A stretch of DNA of 64,000 nt from Hyposmocoma kahamanoa (GCF_003589595.1 NW_020653856.1:2261581-2325580); one strand, 5' to 3'; numbered from the stretch's first letter, positions 12,585-23,403 are shown. Numbers and translations are program-made. Notes: generated by a model from the sequence alone, not told the origin.

Positions 12585-12985
12585 CTATGTCATTTAAGCG
12601 CCGACTCCTCGATATGTGCATACAGTCCATCTTAACCTACGGTGCACAAACATGTTCGCTGATTGAGTTCCAGAAGTCTAGACTGACATAGGGCCATGGA
12701 AAGCAGCATTCTGGGCTTTAAACGCATTGATCGAGTACGCAATACTATGCTACGTTATATGACTGGCATTGCTGATGTGGGGAGCAAAACAGGCAGGCTC
12801 AAATGGGATTGGGCGGGACACGTTAGTTGGATGAAACCCGAAAAGTGGGCGAACGTCGTCACTTCTCGGGCACCTAGCCCGAGGATGGAAAGAAACGGCG
12901 GGGACGGCCGAGAAGGAGTTGGCGGGACGATCTTGATGGGTTTGAGAGGGAGTGGTGGGAGATCGCTAAAGACACACTAGATACT
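12585..12985 (+). pseudogene. RTE-like LINE 3' end fragment
   Basis: Split over two frames, the translation shows FKRRLLDMCIQSILTYGAQT, a stop, MESSILGFKRIDRVRNTM and KWDWAGHVSWM. A Gly/Arg-rich GRPRRSWRDDL-like segment follows near 12900-12950. These are C-terminal motifs of RTE-type reverse transcriptases. Confidence 0.7.
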
Positions 12986-13357
12986 AATGGGACATAACAG
13001 GTTAATAAAAAAGTAACAGATCGACCTTCAGTATACATAACAAAATTTTTTAAAGAAGTCATATGCGCCCTTTCAACTAACGGCGGTAGAATGATTCACA
13101 TTACTAATTAGAACACAAAATTCTGCATCGAAATAAGTACATTAAATTGTAAGTTACATCCATTAGTGTTTGCAAAAGGATGTCTTACATGTAAATAAAT
13201 AATATTGTAGACTTACGTAACCAAGTCCGTCTCTCACTGGGTTGAGCAAACATTCATAAATGTATAGATAACTTAGAAATTAAGCTCCTAAGTACAATTG
13301 AGAAGCAGATTGTTCTACCGCTCTGCAATTATACAACCTATATTGGATTATTATTTT

Positions 13358-13588
13358 ACGGATGCGTACAAATCTGGCGTACAATGCCCTGCAAATGCGC
13401 CAGTTTTCTAGGTTCGCGAGCTGCGCAGCTTGTGCGCACATTACGTTGTGTACATGTGTAGTCGATCTGTTCGCGTGCCGTTCGCGCATCACATGCATTT
13501 AACTGCACGCATGCAGCACGTATCCAACGCGTACGCAGCGCACATGCAGTGCATGCGCGGCGCTTTCGCCAGATCTGTACGCACCCTT
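13358..13588 (+). mobile_element. CpG-rich TIR element D, copy 1
   Basis: Inverted ends GGATGCGTACAAATCTGGCG (13358-13377) and the complement at about 13566-13588. The interior is dense in CG and GCATGC-type words, unlike the surroundings. An R1 repeat follows about 60 bp later. Confidence 0.7.
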
Positions 13589-13650
13589 ATATCATTGGTC
13601 ATAACAGTAATAGCGTTTATCGCAAATTCAAATATTCAAAATGTAGTAAC

Positions 13651-13912
13651 AGTAGAGCTTCTTGCGAAAGAGTTCGTCCTGGGAAGTACTGCTACCTTAC
13701 ATATTTCAGCCGCCAAGCAGTAATGTCTGGGACAACTACAGGGACCTGGGACTTGACAACTTATGTCTCAGGGTGACACGGGCGCAGTGGCAGTGCCCCT
13801 CAGATCTTTGCGATTTAAAGCTCTGAGTGATACTGCAACTGTTATGGACAGGCGTGTAGCTTACCGTCAGCCACACGTCTTGTTAGTCCCGTCACTTGGT
13901 ATTATTAAAAAA
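13651..13912 (-). repeat. R1 repeat, full copy linked to element D
   Basis: Full-length in reverse complement, ending ttggtattattaaaaaaaat. It shares its flanking D sequence with the R1 copy at 23404. Confidence 0.85.
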
Positions 13913-15094
13913 AATATCTAATTAACAGTTCGACTAATAACGAACCGATGACCTCATTTGTTAATCAGGCGGCTAAACAAATTTACTGATCATTTAGGAA
14001 TAAATAAGCACTACTAATTTGTTTTTAAATATCCAATTATTAGATGACGTGCCTGTCTTTGGTAGTAACATAACACGCACTTTTACATTAATGTCAGACA
14101 ATAGCCCATTTACACAGACACCCATTAACATTAATGATCCATTAAGTAACATAACGTAACATGTCTCTAGTTTTGCTTTCAGAAAGTAAATACCAGAATT
14201 ATGGTAAATGACACATTAAATTTAATTATATTTTACGCAACTCGCGTTGGTCCGTCATGATTACGCTGAAGCCAAGAGAAAGGTATGTGTTTTATGCTTA
14301 AATTCTAGTTGACATAATGATTATACTTATCTCTATTTACGTGTACTTATCGATATGTCAAACTAGTACTTATCGATATGTCAAACTAATTTTCAAATAG
14401 CAATAGAGTCAAATTACCTATTAAATATCGTTAACTATCTAGTGCTTAATATTGTATTAAATAACCCGTTTTCTAAATATGTGATAATATCAATTCAATG
14501 TTAACATAATGGGATAGAAATGACTTCTGAATTCATTTGTGACGACGCTCTTATTGTGGTAACATGTAAAATTGTTCGGAAAGAAATAATTTTTGTTCGT
14601 TACAATCCCTTTAATATCAATTTACCAGAAACATTTTTAACTGAATATTTCTTTACTACATAAACATAAAACTTGAGACATCCTGTTACTTAACGGAGCA
14701 TGAAATTGAAATGATTTTTGTTCAATTGGCTGTTAATATTCTGCCAAACTCCGATCCTTAAGTGGGACGTGTAGAAAAAATTTTTCAGTGATTTATGAAA
14801 TTGTGCCAACGGGCGTCAAAATATATCTGGAATTGTGAGAAATCGTGCTCTCTCAGCTTAAAACAACTGACAGAGATTTCTTATTTCTTTCACTATTGAG
14901 ACAAACAGGTACGTGGTCTCGTTTTCGCTTGATTTGTTAGGTACACTTTTGGCAGGGAACTTTGGGTCAAGTTTAACATAACAATGAATACTTAAATAAT
15001 ATTCTGCTAAGACTGACTAAAATTGTACAGATTCGTTCAGATTCCTTCAGATTTTTATATTAATGACCCCAACCCGCTTTAAACTCGCGTGGTC
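13913..15094. other. Upstream region of the Shx-like gene, no recognised repeat
   Basis: About 1.2 kb of AT-rich sequence with no coding signal. It contains a perfect 23-bp tandem duplication at 14344-14389 and is otherwise free of the repeat families that fill the window. This relative cleanliness fits a regulatory region, but no specific sites are established. Confidence 0.4.
14344..14389. repeat. 23-bp direct repeat, two copies
   Basis: The unit beginning tacttatcgatatgtcaaac occurs back to back at 14344-14366 and 14367-14389. It lies about 870 bp before the Shx-like start codon. Each unit holds the palindrome ATCGAT. Confidence 0.85.
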
Positions 15095-15227
15095 GTATAA
15101 TATACTATATATAATACACGGTCATATTATGACTTGAATTTCTGTTTAGAGAAGACTTGTTGTGAAACATAATATTATAATGGATGATGATGATAAATAA
15201 AATAAAAGTTTTTACTTTTAGTTTCAG
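15095..15227 (+). promoter_or_regulatory. Candidate promoter or upstream-exon boundary of the Shx-like gene
   Basis: A TATA-like run (tatataata, 15107-15115) lies about 150 bp before the ATG. A T-rich tract ending in tttcag at 15227 looks like a 3' splice site, and another AG falls at 15221. An in-frame stop (TAG, 15219-15221) blocks any unspliced N-terminal extension. Either transcription starts just upstream and 15258 is the true start, or a short exon lies further 5' and splices at 15227, adding at least ten residues before Met1. A tiny ORF of six codons (15180-15200) precedes the main start. Sequence alone cannot decide. Confidence 0.3.
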
Positions 15228-15257
15228 ACTTCACGAATAAAAGTTAAGAAGGAAAAA

Positions 15258-17963
15258 ATGACCTCTGCAAAACAAAACAGTTATACTCTATGCAATGTTG
15301 CAAATTACTTATTCAATTACAATAACCAAAACGAACAAAATTTTCATCCTAACGACGCTTTAAATGCTAACAATGAAAGGGATTCAACTGACGTTTTTTC
15401 TCGATTTTCGAATAACACTTCCAAAATTGATGATATGATTGCTAATCGTAATCTAAAGATACCTCATTACTGTATTGCCAATACCACAGAGAGAGATGTT
15501 AATCGAGTTACAGAAAAAAGGAAGATAAATGGCCATGAATCCATGACGCGAATAAGGACTATATACGAACCCTATCAAATAATAATATTAGAAAAAGAAT
15601 ATGCCATTAATCGATACATTGGAAAAATAAGAAAATTTGAACTTGCAGAGCAGCTTAACGTTAGTGAAAGACATATTAAAACGTGGTTTCAAAATCGTCG
15701 CATGAAAGAAAAAAAGAAAACTATAGAGGATATTGAAATATCATCTACTGAAGAAGAACACAATCAAATTGGTATTGATCAATTACATACCAATCAAACG
15801 CCGTTAACTTACCCTGATGGAGAAGTCAGAATGACTGGTCCTAACGAATGTACTCATAACATTAAGGGCGCACTGACTATAGAAACTTCGCCACTTTTAA
15901 ACCCTACCAGTGAACATTACAAAGCAAATTCTTTACAACAATTTCATCCGTCTACTTTACAACAAATACGACAAAAAGAATTTCTGAATCAAAGCAACTA
16001 TCAACATCCTGAAAACAGTTCTAACACTAATTTTATATCTTATCGACATAACATGGATTTTATGAGTCAAATGACTCAAATGCCGCAAAGAAAGCCCAAT
16101 CCAATAATACAACAATCGTATTGTCTACCAAACAAAAATCCACCAACGTATATTCAACAAGGTCAAGCAAGGTCAATGCAGCTACAAAATGTAGATTACC
16201 AGAACACTCAGCAATTTTGTCCGACAGGTAATTTTTATATTCATGCATTACTTGATATACATTTTGGCCGAGAAAATTTTAATATAAATCTCAGAAACCA
16301 ACTTGTCAATAACTTAAATGTATATATACTAAATCAACAAAATACATAAGCTTTTAATGGTAACCAACCACAAACTTGAATTAATTTTTTCCGAATTTTC
16401 TTACTTTGAAAATGGTTCGACCTTTTTTCATTATTGCGATGACAGTTTTGGTATAAATTTGCAACACAGAAATGTCTTACAGCAGAAGTATCGTTCGTCA
16501 GAAAACCTATTATTAGAATAATTATTACACATACGTATTCTTTGGGCAGAAGTTTGTTTGGTCTAATCATGTTTATTATACTGTCTGTTTTCTATATAAT
16601 TTAGATTGCTCAAAATTCGTTTCGACAAAATTATTATTTCAATCAGCAATTCCCACTTACGTAATTTTCGTCATACCATTGCACTATGTTTTTGCTGCCA
16701 TCTGAAATGTAATTTAAAAACAATGGTCTTGAGTACTCCATAAATAACGTATAACTGAATCGAGGATAGTACCAGAACCGAATGTGTTTGCAATTCCTAG
16801 CTGGGTCGACCGTTTCCTGTGGGCTTAGGTTAGGTTACTCGTAGTATATGAAAAAGCCGCACGAGCCGAGCGAGCGAAGCAAGCGTGTCGCGGCAGCGGC
16901 CGGCGAGTGCCAGAAGCGAATTTGTTTGAATTTCCTAGCGGATTCGACCCCTTCTGTGGGTTTAGGTTAGGTTACTACACGAAAAAGCGCCACGATCCGA
17001 ACGAGCGAAGTGTGCGACTACAAATCGATCAAATTAACGTGTATCTCTTTTCCATATTTTCAGACACGAGGTGTTTTAATTTGATGAATTGTTTTGTGCG
17101 ACACGTTCTAATACATTTAATATCGTTAGTAAGAAATAATGTAACAAAAATGTATTATGGATATCGTTTTCTTTACAAAATAAAAATATTAAATTTAACA
17201 CATTGGTCAAACGGTTTGTTGTGGAAATAAAAATCTGGACACAAATAACTTGTCTATATGTCAAAATAGTAAAACATTATATGATGTAATGAAAAAAACC
17301 GTGACGTGTTTTCGGACAAATGAAACAAAATCTATTCAATAAAAGTTTAAAGGTTTTCGGAGAAACAAAATTTTGTAAATCATGTTTCTAACATCATCAT
17401 GGCAATCGCTTGTAATATTAGTAGAGACATTTAATTTAAATAATTTTGGTGTTCCAGATGTATACGAAATTAATCATCAAACCAGTAAGAAAACAACAAG
17501 TACTTCAAGTAAATCTCCGTCAAGAATATTGTTGGAATGTGATACGCTGATAATGTCTAACAGTACCTCGCCGCATTTTCATAATGGTCCATCCACTACC
17601 GCTATTTATAAAACCGAAACAAAGAGACAAACAGGCAAGTGTAATAAAGATAATGTAATTGATCTTATTGACCACCAAACTTTACTTCCAATGAAGGAAG
17701 CAATTACAGTTAAACAGAACGAAAATTTAAACCACAATGCTATTTTAGACAACGATAATCTTGTCCTTGCAAAACATGAAAAACAACAAATTAAGAATAA
17801 ACATCTACTAGCAGATGAATACGATAGTGATATAGAAATAGTTGAACCTGAGATTAAGAATAATGTTAAATTAGACGACGTTTCTGTAGTAAATAATTAT
17901 TTTAATGACAAAAGTAGAAAAAATAATTCACTTTTATCTAGACTTGTGTTCGAAGATGACTGA
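15258..17963 (+). CDS. Shx-like: Diverged homeobox protein, probable lepidopteran Special homeobox (Shx) paralogue; two coding exons
   Basis: Predicted sequence-specific DNA-binding transcription factor acting in the nucleus. Coding exons are 15258-16227 and 17458-17963, separated by a GT-AG intron. Exon 1 ends with one base (G) of a codon and exon 2 supplies AT, restoring an Asp codon in frame, so the join is phase-consistent. From the ATG at 15258 the product is 491 residues. The homeodomain is residues 96-155 with WFQNRRMK at its recognition helix. Residues 1-95 and 160-323 are rich in Asn and Gln and look disordered. The exon 2 part (324-491) is polar, with acidic patches near 446-456 and at the C-terminus. 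No YPWM hexapeptide is visible. Family knowledge: Shx genes derive from Hox3/zen, evolve fast, vary in copy number, and are implicated in extra-embryonic tissue specification. The Shx assignment is inference; a very diverged zen is the alternative. An upstream exon is possible because an acceptor-like site ends at 15227. Confidence 0.85.
15543..15722 (+). other. Homeodomain (60 residues) of the Shx-like protein
   Basis: Residues 96-155 align without gaps to the homeodomain when W143 is set to position 48. Core positions are kept: L16, W48, F49, Q50, N51, R53. Gln50 predicts TAAT-type Antp-class sites. Derived positions are Tyr at 8 and 20 (usually Phe), His at 44 and Thr at 47 (usually Ile or Val, a major-groove contact). 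The segment after the third helix is very basic (EKKK). The domain lies wholly within exon 1 with no intron inside it. Confidence 0.93.
16228..17457 (+). other. Intron of the Shx-like gene
   Basis: The donor reads ACAG|GTAATT at 16227/16228 and the acceptor TTGGTGTTCCAG ends at 17457. Both match the insect consensus and the phase (1) agrees on the two sides. Reading straight through the donor gives a stop at 16347-16349 after 40 unrelated residues. Reading upstream from the acceptor gives hydrophobic non-conserved sequence. The intron holds a GC-rich tandem duplication at 16771-17010, described separately. Confidence 0.85.
16771..17010 (+). repeat. Intronic GC-rich tandem duplication with telomere-like TTAGG runs
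   Basis: Two roughly 105-110 bp units (16771-16880 and 16909-17010) share an extended order of blocks: CCAGAA.CGAAT, ATTCCTAGC, GTGGG.TTAGGTTAGGTTA, GAAAAAG and GAACGAGCGAAG-like endings. Each unit contains the 13-mer TTAGGTTAGGTTA (16825-16837 and 16962-16974). They are separated by about 28 bp of very CpG-rich sequence. This composition is unlike the AT-rich surroundings. Confidence 0.75.
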
Positions 17964-19169
17964 AAGCGTGTTTTAGAGTTAAGGATATTATAAATACACT
18001 TTTTTATACGTTTATGTGTTTTTATTCAACACTGCTGCAGATCATGGATGCAATGGCAGATCGCAGACGACACCACAAGTTTTTATGAAATTGCATGACA
18101 TTGATACGAAAGACGACAAACGTATCGCCTATTATTGTTCTTTGATTGTTAATAGACTGTTGTTTGTAGTTGCAGCTTACATTTCTTAATGATAAAACAT
18201 GATTATCAATTTATCCCAAAAGAAGACCGAAACAATTTAGCATCTGCTGCAAAAAGCCCGTACAGGTTCTATCACAGACGTTTACTTACCTTAGCACGTT
18301 ATAGGGTAATAGGGAATATGTAAACAAGTCAAGCCTGTCCAAATCGTGTTAGCATAGTTATGGATATCTGATTGTTGGTTCAAGCAATTTGATTGGCCAG
18401 CATGTTTACTTTCTCGACTAAGTACACCTTGGCTTCTAATGTTATGATGTGAGACTAATTTAGATTGAGGTAATTATCAACCCTTGTACGTTTCAAATGA
18501 CGTTTTAGTTCAACTATGTAGGCCAAAAATTTGGTGAAAACTATGTTTCGTATAAAGGCTTTATGAACATCGCGTTCATGCACGGAAAGTTATTGCGTAA
18601 AATGAAATAGCACCATCCGACCTGTTCCCGGTTCCCTGTAATGTAATTAATCAAAATATTACAGTACCTTTAGACGGAACAGTGCGATAATATGTTACTT
18701 CCTGCAATATTCTCTTGGTTTCCGTTGGAAAAATATATCATCATTCGAAGAATATAAAACAACCAAGCCATTCTATTACAGCACGTTTTCCAGGTGGAGG
18801 CGCTAAATTAGACGATATCCAAATATTGTTCTCTGAAAGATAGATGCCTCTATAAAAACAATTACTATCTCCGTATTGAAATTCTTTGCTCTGTTCTTTC
18901 AGATAGCAACAAGGTTATAGTAAGCCACGTTATACAGGGTATAATCGTTAAGTGTACCCAGGCAATTGTTCTGTAAATATAAAATATATCAAAAACCCTT
19001 AAACTGACATCGAAAGTACGTTACCTAATGAGTAAAACGACACTAATAACTTTTTTAAATAATACTAGAAATATGATATTTGTATTTGACCTACTATAAC
19101 AACAGGTAACAATAAATCTTTTAATTGAAAAAAATATGAATCACATCAGCTTTACCTATTACTGCCACC
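17964..19169. other. 3' flank of the Shx-like gene
   Basis: There is no canonical AATAAA soon after the stop; only a TATAAA variant occurs about 25 bp downstream (near 17988). The rest is AT-rich and without reading frames of interest. A short stretch near 18935-18975 (tacaggg motif) resembles common lepidopteran repeat ends. Confidence 0.35.
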
Positions 19170-19399
19170 AAATGGCCACCTAGCAGTAATGTGAACACTA
19201 CTGCGTTCCGGTTTTGAATGGTAAGGGTGCTGATGAAATTACAGGTATATGAAATTTTTCAACTTATGTCTCAGGGTGATAGGCGCAGAGGCAGTGCACC
19301 TCAGATCTTTGCGATTTAAAGCTATGAGTGGCACTGCAGCTGTTATGGACAGGCGCGTCGTTTACCATCAGGCGTCCTATCACTTAGTATCATAAAAAA
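19170..19399 (-). repeat. R1 repeat, near-full copy
   Basis: Reverse complement from the cagtaatgt...cattactg region to tcacttagtatcataaaaaa; it carries several substitutions and lacks the right end. Confidence 0.8.
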
Positions 19400-21025
19400 A
19401 TGAAATGTTTAAGCCTTTAAACTTCTGTAATACTTAGACGATTTTTTACTGAATTCTATAAGCCGTTTAGGAATAATATTATTTTTTAGCTTGTAATGCA
19501 TTGTAATATAACATAACATCTATCGGGCCGGTTATATTTAACCACTACATATCGATCTACAGTTACAAGTCTAACATTACAATGACAATCCTTTGTAAAA
19601 CCAATTATAGTCATATTAAACTTATGTAGTAAGCAGTGGTGAAGAGTTTATACAACCAAATTTTCGTAATAGATTGTCATTCTTGTCACAATTATAATAT
19701 TACGGCAAATTACAGATTTCTACAATTTACAATCAAATCGCACTGACTAGAACATGTGAAATAGGTTATGGTGAGATGATTAACAATAAGAATAATATGT
19801 AGTATACCTAACAAAAAGTCTTTGTGTCGTATTGACTATCGGTAAGTATAATAAATAATTGAACGTAACATAATACTACGTGTATTATACAAATTAACCT
19901 ACTTGATACAAGAACGACAATAAATACTACACATCCTTGTAAAGTACAAGCATATAAATTTCTTTTTTTGTTAACATGTTTTTCTCTTAATTTTGAAGTA
20001 TGAAACGAGTTTTATGCCTCAATGTAGCAACGCATTACGTAGCTCTTACAGTGTATTTAAACGTTTTCTTTTATTTGTTTCTTTGCTACGCACAGGCTTT
20101 ACAGGTGTGACAAAAATGTATTTTGATTCGCAGTGATCCGCCTTGGGGCATACAAAAGTTTTCATAACTTTATTGCAGACAATTGCAATAATTTATACGC
20201 TATCTTGTTGCGAGCCAGTCAGCCTGAAGAACTAAATAATTAAGAGAATATCATATCAAATTCATCGTGCCAATTTATATAATTTCCAAAATCTTGACGT
20301 AAAGCTCAAACCAGTTCGATCCAATGATTGTGCACAAACGCCCTAAGCAAATGTATAAAAACTTTTTCCCACAGCGCCATTCAACAGACTACGAAGTCAA
20401 ATATTGCTTCAGAAAAGATGAATGCGACTATAAAAACTATCTCACTCCAACAATACCTATTGGACGATATTTCTTCAATATCGGCCTTATTTGTTTTAGT
20501 TTTTGTTTTTAAAGATTTTGATAAATTGCTACAAAGCGGTTGGAGATTTTGGCGTCGATTTGGCCAAATGCAAACTTAATTTAATTTAAATGTGTGTATT
20601 GCTTTTGTTTTATTTTTTCCTACTAGAACGGTTGCTTCCTATGGCAGGTCGCTAGTTAAAGTCCCTATCAAACTGGTCTGATAAAACAAACAGGTGAAAA
20701 CGCTTAAATTCACTGTAAGAGGTAATGCGTGGTTACATTGCGGAATAAACCTATCAGGCGCTTCATAGTTCAAAATTAAATGAAAATCATGTTAACAAAA
20801 AGGATTATATTTTTGAAGTTTACTCGGATGTGTAATATTTATTGTCAGTCTTATAGTAAGTAGGTCAGATTATTAATTGGTAGATTGTTAATTGGTTACT
20901 TTAATTATAGTTTCTAAGTTACTCACATTTGTGAATGTTTTAGTTTAATGGCCATAGTTCTCGCTAACAGTAAAGGAAAATATTGTTACAAAACCTGTCG
21001 AAGACATGCAGGTTTGGATTGGGTT
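19400..21025. other. Unassigned AT-rich sequence
   Basis: No homeobox remnant, splice-linked exon or repeat was recognised. Two overlapping short frames at 20324-20579 show no motif. Confidence 0.4.
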
Positions 21026-21641
21026 AGCCGCTCACGCGATACATGCAGCCGTAGTCGCATACCACACCTAGAGGTGCCGGTGATGATTTTATACCGATTT
21101 ATCGGATATCGAAGTTATAACAGGTAAAAGAACTAATATTAATTGCTATTTCGGTAACTGCTCTAGCAAACCATAAAGTTTTTAATGCCTGGGTCTGTCG
21201 TTTAAAAAAATAAACAACTTTAAAAATACGTCACGACAATCGTGTGTGTTATTGTTTGGGCTGGTGATTTCGGTGTTTATTTATTGAAAAATACCGTAAG
21301 TAGCGTTTTTTAAGTTTACCCTGAATGTTTATAAACTATACTTTAAGGAGTAATTTCATGGTAAACGTTGGAACCACTCAAACGGAATATTATCATATTT
21401 ATCCAAGTACACCAAAAATTTAATTAGTGCTTTTTAAGTGCAGGATTTGCGGTGTATTACTGCATTTTATTTGAGATGTTTTTGTTGGTAGTACGGAGGG
21501 TATTTATTTAGCAATGCAGAATAATAATTTTTATTTACAAAAACTTGTATTTAACTTGTTTTTAAACTGAATGCTTTTCTAATTTGCGAAACCAAATAGC
21601 CGCCATTTTGCGGTAGGAGGAGCGCATCGCATGAGCGGTTA
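21026..21641 (+). mobile_element. TIR element, copy 1 (616 bp)
   Basis: Ends are imperfect inverted repeats: GCCGCTCACGCGATAC at the left and the complement of GCATCGCATGAGCGG at the right, flanked by TA (or TTA) on both sides. It has no ORF of note. About 95% of positions are shared by eye with the copy at 39620. The TA flanks suggest a Tc1/mariner-type or TWA-type MITE. Confidence 0.8.
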
Positions 21642-21734
21642 TTTGCATTCTATGGCCCAATAATGACGTGAATTTTTTCCAAGAAAGAAATAATCATCAA
21701 AATCGGTTCTCAAATCGGAATAATCACCCTTATA

Positions 21735-22365
21735 ACAATGTGAACCTCTACTCTCCAAGTTGTTGACGAGTATGTCTACCTCGGACAAACCGTCCAATTA
21801 GGCAGGGCCCACTTCAAGAAAGAGGTCAATCGTCGCATCTCACTCGGTAGGGTGGCTTTCGGGAAGCTCCGGAATATCTTTTCGTCCGCAATACCGTAGT
21901 CCTTGAAGACAAAAGTCTTCGAGCAGTGCGTGTTACCAGCGATGACCTACGGCTCTGACGTGGTCACTTTCTATGGGCCTCATAAAAAGCTCAAAGTCAC
22001 TCAGCGAGCTATGGAGCTAGCAATGCTTGGCATTTCTCTATGTGATAGTATCAGAAATGAGGAGATCCGTAGAAGAACGAAAGTCACCGATATAACCCGA
22101 AGGATTAGCAAGTTGAAGTGGCAGTGGGCAGGGCACATAGCTCGTAGAACTGACGGCCATTGGGGCAGAAAGGTTCTTGAATGAAGACCACGAACCGCAA
22201 GGCATTCAGTGGGACGGCCCCCTACTAGATGGACGGATGACCTGGTAAGGGCGGCGCGTAACCGATGGATGCATGTCGCGTCCGATCGGCTGATCTGGAA
22301 ATCTTTGGAGGAGGCCTATGTTCGTCGTATGGACGTCTTCCGACGGCCATGATAATGATGATGAC
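21735..22365 (+). pseudogene. RTE-like LINE 3' end fragment
   Basis: Frames give YVYLGQTVQLGRAHFKKEVN, then after a stop near 21898 KVFEQCVLPAMTYGSDVVT, RAMELAMLGISLCDSIRNE, KWQWAGHIARRTDGHWG, and out of frame GRPPTRWTDDLVRAARN. The 3' end carries a gatgatgatga-like tail at about 22350-22362, typical of this element class. Confidence 0.82.
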
Positions 22366-22484
22366 ATACAAAAAATAAAATAAAAAATACAGTCGAAATG
22401 AGATCATCCTCTTTTTTAAAGTCGTGAAAAAATGGGTTGATGATGATGAAATTATTACAATAATAAAGATAAACAATTTTTTTT

Positions 22485-22790
22485 TGTCAGGAAATCCTCA
22501 TGGATACAGGGGAGGTGAATGGTTACGTCGGATTCTTACTGTCCAAAACCTGATGTATTCCTCTGCTTACCATATGTTGGAGTCATTTTCGCATTCTTCC
22601 GTGACTCCGAGAGTGACTGGTGGCGCCGAACTTCATCTCGCTTTCCGGGAAAAGATATTACCTCCCCGTCAGCCGTCTTGAGAGGCGTACCTTGTTTTAA
22701 ATGGAGAAATCTTCATGGCTCTCTCTGCCTTTTTTCTGACCCGAGGAACCTAACTTAAGATTTTTTCTAGGAGAAATCGTCATCGACAAT
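22485..22790 (+). repeat. Decayed repeat, probably LINE-associated
   Basis: The phrase cctcatggatacaggggagg ... ggttacgtcggattcttact ... accatatg resembles a frequent lepidopteran LINE-associated segment. GC-rich relative to its flanks; no clear frame. Confidence 0.4.
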
Positions 22791-22819
22791 GACCGAAAAG
22801 AGGAGACCCGTGCCCAGCA

Positions 22820-23125
22820 GTGTTCCATTCGGTGGTGTGAGAAAAAAGAAAAACATCTAATTACAAAAGAAACGAACCTCATTTCATCGGTAATGAAATA
22901 TTAAACACGTAACAAGATAAAAACAAAAAACTTGCTATTAGTGTGGGATCATCGAGTCTATAACTAGAAATAAAGACGCAATGTCATTTAATTTGTTCGA
23001 AATCTATTCTGCCAAATCTTTACGGTGACAACTGCGCTTCGATTTGCCAGGCCGAATTCGAAACAATTGACAGGTGTCAACTCGATGATCCCACACTAAC
23101 AGCAAGTTTTTATCTTGTTGCTAAC
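22820..23125 (-). mobile_element. Repeat family C remnant with foldback
   Basis: 22822-22905 matches the interior of family C (gttccattcggtggtgtg, catttcatcggtaatgaaat). 22960-23075 matches the other end in the opposite orientation. A foldback pair frames this second part: arms about 22911-22957 and 23078-23122, both containing tgtgggatcatcgagt or its complement. Confidence 0.65.
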
Positions 23126-23164
23126 TTTGCTGTTAAGTGTTAGTTGTATATTTTGTATACATGA

Positions 23165-23395
23165 ACTCACGCCTTGGATTCTCACGGGGGTGGGTAGGGG
23201 CTATTGATCGCCACTTAGCACGATCCTGACAAACCTTTCTTGCTTCACTTACATTCATCAATCTTTTCCTATAAGCCCTCTTATTCTATTCACTACTCAC
23301 TTTAGCCTTTTTGAGAATACACTCGAGTTGATCTGAAAGTGTTCCTCGTCGTCCGTTTCCAATGTTGCCTTCCACGTTAGATCAATATATTTTTT
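23165..23395 (-). pseudogene. Possible LINE 3' fragment (minus strand)
   Basis: Minus-strand reading shows a charged broken frame ending near an HPRENPRRE-like tail, reminiscent of RTE-type C-terminal regions. Too decayed for a firm call. Confidence 0.25.
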
Positions 23396-23403
23396 TTTAT
23401 AAT

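Noticed and set aside
13430..13776. Two overlapping small proteins
   Set aside because: They translate element D plus R1; the matching frame at 23544-23831 exists only because the repeat is shared.
16060..16248. Minus-strand frame within the homeobox exon
   Set aside because: It is the complement of Gln-rich coding sequence and has no motif.
15258..16349. Single-exon 363-residue homeobox protein
   Set aside because: A good donor at 16228 and a phase-matched acceptor at 17457 extend the protein through 17963; the last 40 residues of the single-exon reading are intron sequence.
17382..17457. Separate gene starting at Met 17382
   Set aside because: The first 25 codons lie upstream of the acceptor and read as intron; the frame is explained as exon 2 of the homeobox gene.
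18000..21000. A second homeobox gene or pseudogene
   Set aside because: No WFQN-type or helix-3 coding was found on either strand here or elsewhere in the window.
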